Source: Symsagittifera roscoffensis
Lineage: Eukaryota; Xenacoelomorpha; Acoela; Convolutidae
Direction of reading: 5' to 3'
Assembly (NCBI RefSeq): GCF_963678635.1
Contig: NC_087068.1
Coordinates: 16,557,872-16,621,871, forward strand
Length of the DNA: 64,000 bases
Position numbers and translations under genes: made by a program. How positions within the stretch are numbered: the stretch's first letter is position 1; every line of letters begins with the position of its first letter. Positions 57,130-64,000 of this stretch are shown here, piece by piece. A model generated the notes under the pieces. That model made no database searches. It was not told the origin of the DNA and saw nothing but the letters and a program-made list of their open reading frames with translations.

Positions 57130-60100
57130 AGGAATAAATGTTTATTTATGAATAAATAAACATAAGCAATAAACATAAACATAAACTATCAGCAGGAAGA
57201 AAGATGCTTCTTGTTTCTTTAATTACTTGATGAAAAAGTTTGTCGACATTTCAGTTTTTTGCTGTATTAAGGAAATGACAGTTACTTAGATCAATTTAAA
57301 TCAAAGTTGTTAAAACGGTTGGTTTTGTTCAATTAATCAATATAAAAAAGCAAGGGCATGTGAATCAAGCTTTTCCATGGTATTATTGATTAGAGTTCTC
57401 TGAGTTGTATATGATGGGTTTGTATTTGAAGTTGTATAATTTGATTAATTATGCTATCAATTTTAGTGTAGGTATAATTGGGGGATTTAGCAAGAAGTTT
57501 GGAGAAATTCGGTATAATTTACCGGAAAGAAAAAAAAACGATTTTTTGGCAAAATTTGTTTTTTATTTGACTTTGAAAAGTTTAATCTCAAGGGGGGAGG
57601 AAACTTTCAACGACATTCGGGGCTATTAACAGGATCAGGTTGGATTTATTGAACTAAGAAAATGAGGATTTAGCACAAATTTTGGCTCTCATAAAATAAG
57701 ACGAATTTGAGCCCCAGCTTGGCATAAAGTTTCAAATTTTATCAGTTGTACAATTTCTATTATGGTTCCGACTTTCAAGATAGTGCAGAATATTTTGCTT
57801 GTTAAAGCCTTTTCATTTTTGACTTAAGGCGCCTTGAAGCTTTCAATATAAACTAAACTGTCAATTTTTCATTCAATCTGTCTAACTCGTCTCTATAACC
57901 ACCCAAAAATGTTCTCTGCGAGTTCGGCCTTAGTTTTCAGTTTTCACTGAATACAGTTGTTTCAATAATCTGGGAAAATAAATGTTCCATTGATAAAATA
58001 ACATGAAACACCGAAAAACTCCAAAACTATTAGAGTTTTTTTTTGCTCTTCTCCAACTGGATAAGTGACACTTCAAAATAATGCCAAATTAGTAACTTGT
58101 TTATTAGTCAAATTAGCTCAAAGTATATTGTAGTTTCAACATCAAAGTGAATTTCAACATGGACAAATTGATTTAGTTGCTAATGAAATAGCATACAATA
58201 TTTTAAAGCAACAAAGCACCTTTCCCATACAATTTCATAACACGAAAAAAATGTTTATCGTACAATTTCATACATTTTCATAGAAGAAAAAATTTATGAA
58301 ACTAGGAAAATAATTTTTTTTCGTACAATGAATTTTTAATATCTGCATTTTTTCGATTAGTTGGAATGAATGTAGGAGCTTTTTATCTCTAAAATGTACA
58401 AAAAAATTTACCCAAATTTTCAATTCTTTGATAAAAAAATATGATAAGCATTTTTTCTATACTATGAAGTTAATGCCAAAAAAGTTTTCCATACGTGAAG
58501 TTACAAATTTTTTTGTCCATGACGAGAAATTTTCTCTTCAGAAAAATTCAGTGGTTAAGAAAAATTATCTATTTCTTACAAAAATAGGCTTATCTTAACA
58601 AATAAAAACAAAAAAGATTTTTTTTGATACAAAAAACAGCTGCTGGTGATTTTTGGATTTGTTGTGTAAAAACTCCGGTCTACATGATAGGGGATGGTGA
58701 CTGTTCACAGGATATGAGGTTCTTGTTAGGATTTATTGTTACAACCTTTGATTTTTAGCCTTGATTCTTACGACCATTTTGATTTTGATTTTTGGTTTTA
58801 GATTGCCTGAGAAAATTTCGCAGAAGGTACGTTATTGACGCTCTATTGCTCGTTACTTGTATGTTCAAAAAAAAACAAATGTTGCCTCTAGGTACCGAAA
58901 AATTGGTCTTACAATTTTGTTTTAAATCTTCTTTAGACGAAGTCTGAGTAGAGCCGGAACGTCTTAAGTTTACTTTTAACAGAACGTTTACCCAGTTTTA
59001 TTATAGCCAGCTAACATAGTTGATTTTTACTATAGCTAATTCAGCTAGTCTTAACTTCTTACACTCACTTTTTAAGAGAGTTGAAAGCTTTTTCAGTCCT
59101 TGCTAAAGATGGAGAGTTAGAAAAAACAAACAACTACTTCTTAAGCTAAATTTGTCTTTTTAAAACGGAAAAGCTTCAAATTTTCAAATTGTCACTCAAC
59201 TCGTAGAGGTACCTCCAAATTGTTTCTCGCTCGAGCTTTTTAGACCTTCCAGTGAAAAATTTTAATATTAAAGAAATGTTGTTTTTAAAATTTTATTTAC
59301 AACCCATCATTTTGAAGAAACGTTCATATGGGTATACAAAGCCTAATATTTCATCGTGCCTTCGAGGATACAAAAATTTCGGGCTGATAAAATTTTTCAC
59401 ATTTTTGATGAAAAAACAAATAAAAAAAAAACACCCTTAAAGGAATAAGGACTGAAATGGGTGCTTGACAGAGTTTTCAAAAATGATTCACAATTCATAG
59501 GAAATTTTGTTAAAATCAGAAAAACATTGTTTAATTGTACTAAAGTTATTAATTGAGTAAGTTTGCAAATTTTAATTGTTTTTGAAAACTTATCAATAAA
59601 AACAGCAAGCTTGCACCCTGAAAAAGTCAAATGCACCCTGAGATATTTGCAATATAAACAAAAACTCAAAAAAACTCAACCTAATTCGTTTTTCGACTTA
59701 ATTGGTTGTATTAATAAGATTTCCCCGCAAAATTGTGAGTACAAAACGATATCAATCTCATCTAATAACTTGTTATTTGAGGGTGCAAACAGTAAACCGA
59801 TGTGTCAGTAAATTACCAGATCAGTAAACCGATTTACGTAATAATTACATCAATTGCGGAGTTAAAGATTTATAGATTAAATTTTCCCTGAGCTGAAACA
59901 AAAATTTTGTAACTACGAGGATCATAGGAAGAGCTATTTTATTTCTTTATTTGATCCATTTTTTTGTTTTGAGGAAAAATTCGATAACTAAACTATATTT
60001 GCATTTTCATCACCCCATCATGTAAGACAATAATTGCAGTTGAAATGTTTGTTTCATTATCTCGAGCCGCTACATCAATATACTACTTGTAGAAGTTTTT

Positions 60101-61140
60101 TTCTTCAAAAGCGGTTATTTTAGTAGTCTTAAAGTAATTGCTATAGCATATATGTTGTGTACTTTTGTTTCAATTTTTTTGAAGTCATTCGGCTTCACTG
60201 GAAATATATTTTGGATACTAAAAACTGAACAAAAATCTGAGTGGCTGGCAACGATTTCATTTTCCCCAAAAAAAGGTTATTTTGACCGCCAACATGAATT
60301 ATGAAAATGAAGCAAACAGCAAGCGTGGGAAAATCAAACACTTGGCTTCCAGAAAATACTAAAATCAATGAAATTAGGTCCAAACTTCGTCATAGCTTTT
60401 TTTCCATCAAAAACTGCAAAGAAAAACGATTTTTGATAGATTTCTATCAAAGAAAAAAAACACTTGATAGCCCCAAAAAGCTGCACACGAAATATAAACA
60501 CATTTTGTCTAAGTTTTGCATACGATTACTGCATTAACAAATGATGGCTTTTCTACGTTTCAGCGGCAAGCAGTTTTTTTCCAGAATAAGTTATGGTAAC
60601 TACTGCAGTTCTTACTTATAGTTGGATTTTTCTTACTAACGCAAAATAATTTTTTTGTCTTCTTTTTGTTGTTTTTTGAATACTTTTCCATATTTTTTGT
60701 TTGAAACAGGAAGTGCTTTTTCTTAAAATGATTAACGCAAAAACCTATTATCAACTTGTCTTTTTCCAGTAAAAATGAAACAAATGAGGTTTTCTTTGAG
60801 AAAATTCATTTTGTGAAAACTTTCCAATTAAAAACAAAGATAAAACAAAATACTATAAAACAAACTGAACGTAATTTTTTAAACTAAATAACTTCAAATT
60901 ATCGAGTTCACCATGCTGGTTTTTGCTCTGAAATAATCCATTATTCTCTTTCGAATATAGGCAAATTGAGGCTTTAGACAGAATAACAGAATTATAAATC
61001 AAGATTTGCCAGAAAAATTATAAATCAAATTTGCGAAAAAAATTCAACAATTTGCTGATTTGTTTTTTGAGTTTACTTTCACTTTTCTTTAATGAATTTG
61101 TGTCGTTTGTCACAATTATTGAAAATGTTTGTGTTGCTGT
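57130..61140. other. AT-rich region, no gene seen
   Basis: Short ORFs only, including 57405-57629 (+, 74 codons), which I do not recognise and do not trust. An AT-rich AATAAA-like mini-cluster (ATAAACATAAGCAATAAACA) lies at 57155-57185. Confidence 0.45.
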
Positions 61141-61148
61141 GTTTGTGC

Positions 61149-61181
<33 letters not shown>
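61149..61181. repeat. (TG)n microsatellite
   Basis: About 15 uninterrupted TG dinucleotides. It produces a His-Thr run in a minus-strand ORF that is not a gene. Confidence 0.95.
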
Positions 61182-61183
<2 letters not shown>

Positions 61184-61281
61184 TTCAACTGTGAGAGAGT
61201 AGGGGGATACGCGGTGGAGGAAGATGGGCATTGATAAAAATACAACATTGCTTTAGGCTTGTGTTTATTCAAATGGTTATT

Positions 61282-62890
61282 TCATTGTTCATCTTTTGCA
61301 CTTGAAGTGCGCTTGCTTAAAAAGACAACGAAACTTAACTTAACTCCACTTTTATCCTCCACAAGTGAATCTTCAAAAAATATTCTTACAAGTATTTGAG
61401 CAGGGCAGTTAAACAGTAAACGTGTCAAAAATTGCTCAATGGTTTTGAAAACAAAAATTTGTTCAACAGTGCCAATTTTTTTGATAAACAGTACCAATAA
61501 ATGATATAAAACTTTCAAGAAAGTCAAAAAATAAAAGAAATATCTTATAAAATTAAAAGAAGGATTGGATAGTGGCATTGAAAAATTGTACTCATCAAGA
61601 AATTTAAACGTTGAATACAATTCAAAAATTGTGTTTTATGTTTTATAAACAATGATTTGAGCTTTCGAAATTTTTTTTTAAATTTTCGGCAGTTGTAAAA
61701 AAACTCCTGTAAATATGTTTTTTTGTCAGATTTTTGGGTAACAAAAAGATTCGAATTAATTTCTGTTTGGGAATTAAAATGGGAACTTATTAACCTCTAA
61801 AGAAGCGTTTTGTCAAACACTTCAAAAATTAAACTCCTCAACTGAACCTTGAACTTAACCGTTAGTTTTAACCGACATTCATAAAACATTTCTTGCGCTT
61901 TGGGCTGCCACACCTTTGTGTATTGCTATTTTTTTAATGAGTGTTAAGTTTTCTGATGCATAATAGTTAACATTTCTGGAAGTGGATTAATAGTGAATCT
62001 GCAAGAATTGTAATAAAATGTGGTCCGAAGGCTTAAGCTTTGGTGGACTGCTTGTGTCAAAACAGCTTTACTCTTCAAGAACTGATTGATGAAACTATTT
62101 ATAAAATTGAAACACAAAAACGCAGCTTAGCTAAGAAAGTGCAGTAAGAATTTCTCACTTTTCAAAATCAATCTAGAAAACAGAAAGCAAGCATCAGAGA
62201 TATCATTTTTCAAATTTTTCAATTTTAAATTATTTCCACAGGCCGAGTCGGCCTATGAACAGTTTTTAGTATAAAAAGAAAGCATCAAAAGGTAATTCAA
62301 CAAAATCATCAATTTTAACGATAAATTTTAAAACGATCTTAGGTGCTTCAACTCCACCGCCAAATATCACGATTACTCCGCCACTCTCTACAAGCGGGGA
62401 GGGTTCTCATGCTTGAAGGATTGAATACTTGAAAAACTTCAACCAATCAAAATTGCTAAGCGTTTCTATTGGCTAAATGCCTTTATCACAAAATCGAAGT
62501 CAATATTAACAGAAAATGTATTGAATCAGTGGAAAATAATCAAAAATATTACAAATTGCGGGTTACAACCGGAATACTATTCAGATGATCATCAAGATTG
62601 ATGAGGTCGAAATCATCAGAATTTTTTAGTCTTGAAAAATCATCTGCTTATTATCTAATCGGTCAATGTTAACCCTAATGGCCTGGGTTTATTTTCTTAC
62701 TTTGAGATTTTCGCGATTATCTTTGAGATTTTGAATACTCAATTCTGATTGGCTGAAAGTAAGCTAAAATTAATTTCAAGCATTCGGTCCTTCAAGCTTG
62801 AGGGACGCCACCTCTACAAGCCACATTTTAATTTCGAAAACATTACTTTTTGCTTCATCCCTACTTTAGCTTTTTTCATTCCTTTTTTCG
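61282..62890. other. AT-rich region, no gene seen
   Basis: Holds the 112-codon minus ORF discussed under rejected items, and a 15-bp palindrome AGGCCGAGTCGGCCT at 62241-62255. Nothing else recognisable. Confidence 0.45.
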
Positions 62891-62894
62891 AAGT

Positions 62895-63132
62895 CTGGAA
62901 AGGACACTGCATGCAGAGATCGTTTTCTTATGATAATCGAATTTGCAAAAAAAAAATTTTTGGAGGCGTTGGGGCGATTGAAAGTGCCAATCAAAAACAT
63001 AGACAACTATTAATTGAAAAAATTCAAATTTTCAAGGAGATAGAATAAATATAATAACAGTTTCTGAATGTTTTTTTTTCGCGATTTTCTATTACAAAAA
63101 CTATCTCGTGAAACTTTTGAAATATCAAAGTA
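62895..63132 (+). repeat. ~235-bp direct repeat, copy 1
   Basis: Matches 63768-63991: ACACTGCATG, TTATGATAATCGAATTTGC, GTTGGGGCGATTGAAAGTGC, ACATAGACAAC, AATTTTCAAGGAGATA and GTTTCTGAATG. An ORF ending at 63048 crosses it, but the reading is broken in copy 2. Confidence 0.9.
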
Positions 63133-63767
63133 CTGTATGTTTTTTGTAGAGCTTAGGTCTGATTGACAATCACGGTAAAACAAGCGAATTGTCGAATTTT
63201 AAAAATTTTGGACGTATCTTTTTAATTATTGTAGTTTTTATTCCTAAAAACGCGCTAAAAACGTTTAAAAATCCTTTTTTTTTCTAATTTAAGAGAAAAA
63301 AAACTGAAATTTAAGGATCGATTCTCCTATAAAAGTCTTCTCGCTGGCTTTACTTGCTGGAAAATGAATTAAAACCTTTTTAACCAGCTTTTTTCGAAAC
63401 GGGAATTTTTTTTTGAATATTTTTTGATGTCGTTCGAATCAGTGCTGAAGGTGCTATGAAAAGGCTACATTTTATTATATATTTCTTGCCATTCTGACGA
63501 TAATTTGTGGTAACTTCTCTTGGTTCAAAAAAGAAATAATCCTTCTTGCTCAAAATTAGACAAAAAATCTGATTTAATAATGTTTTCCTTGATACTGAAA
63601 CAAGTTTTTGAGAAAGATTTCAATGTCTTTCAAATAACGATTGAAAGATCTTCAATATGATGCATCTTTCGACCCATTCCAATAATTAATTATAGTACCT
63701 GATTTTGGGTGGCTAACAAAAATAAATCAAAAACTAAAACCAGCCCAATATAAAGTTCGGCAAAAGT

Positions 63768-63991
63768 TGAAAAGACACTGCATGAAGTGATCTTTTCCTT
63801 ATGATAATCGAATTTGCAAAAAAAATTCTTGGAGTCGTTGGGGCGATTGAAAGTGCCAATTAAAAACATAGACAACAATTAAAAGAAAAAATTCAAAAAT
63901 TTCAAGGAGATATACTAAGAGTTTCTGAATGTTTTTTTTCTCAATTTTCTATTACACAAACTACCTCGTAAAATTTTTGAAAATTCAAAGT
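63768..63991 (+). repeat. ~235-bp direct repeat, copy 2
   Basis: Second copy, 873 bp downstream of the first and in the same orientation, with more indels. Confidence 0.9.
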
Positions 63992-64000
63992 GTTGTTTGG

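Noticed and set aside
57405..57629. 74-codon + strand ORF with a plausible-looking C-terminal half
   Set aside because: No homologue recognised, no splice context, and a single short ORF in AT-rich DNA is expected by chance.
61282..61620. 112-codon minus ORF with an AATAAA shortly after its stop
   Set aside because: Phe/Leu-rich, unlike the confirmed exons. No splice or homology support, so the AATAAA is probably chance in AT-rich DNA.
62749..63048. 99-codon + strand ORF
   Set aside because: Its 3' half is the 235-bp direct repeat, whose second copy carries a stop.

Overview
The window looks like nuclear DNA of an AT-rich invertebrate animal. The evidence is a multi-exon gene with GT-AG introns and strong TTTCAG-type acceptors, metazoan LINE and Penelope-like retroelements, tRNA-derived sequences and many tandem and dispersed repeats. 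The phylum cannot be named from the sequence alone.

Two genes are recognised with confidence, both on the + strand. (1) At 13818-14984 is an uninterrupted 388-codon gene of the NAPE-PLD family (metallo-beta-lactamase fold). It keeps the length and most structural landmarks of the family, but all seven positions that bind zinc in the characterised enzyme are replaced, so it looks like an intact pseudoenzyme. (2) At 26427-39367 is a CEP95 (centrosomal protein of 95 kDa) gene. I could assemble it into ten phase-consistent exons of about 1,244 codons. The conserved N-terminal and C-terminal regions flank a large low-complexity middle encoded mainly by one 1.37-kb exon. A third, tentative gene lies on the minus strand: two exons (56969-56875 and 51214-50914) join in phase into a 131-residue Ser/Lys-rich protein that I do not recognise.

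Layout. 1-3.5 kb: a 13/14-bp minisatellite, a 70-bp tandem repeat and pyrimidine-rich spacer. 3.5-13.6 kb: two copies of a 435-bp repeat enclose a nested retroelement cluster. A CR1/L2-like LINE (5.09-12.54 kb) is interrupted by a Penelope-like element joined directly to a second LINE. 13.6-15 kb: the NAPE-PLD-like gene. 15-26.2 kb: dispersed repeats, then six 114-bp units, then a 4.25-kb direct tandem duplication in which each half holds two ~742-bp subunits and a ~280-bp-arm foldback. 26.4-39.4 kb: CEP95, with repeat-rich introns including two tRNA-like segments. 39.5-46 kb: a small inverted-repeat element, copies of a repeat family with two covarying hairpins, ten copies of a 275-bp satellite and a 548-bp tandem duplication. 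46-64 kb: mostly anonymous AT-rich DNA with a tRNA-Leu-like relic, a 132-bp foldback, decayed repeats and the minus-strand candidate gene.

The genes show no operon-like relationship. The main themes are the pseudoenzyme, the amount of structured repeat DNA, and hairpins whose stems covary between copies.
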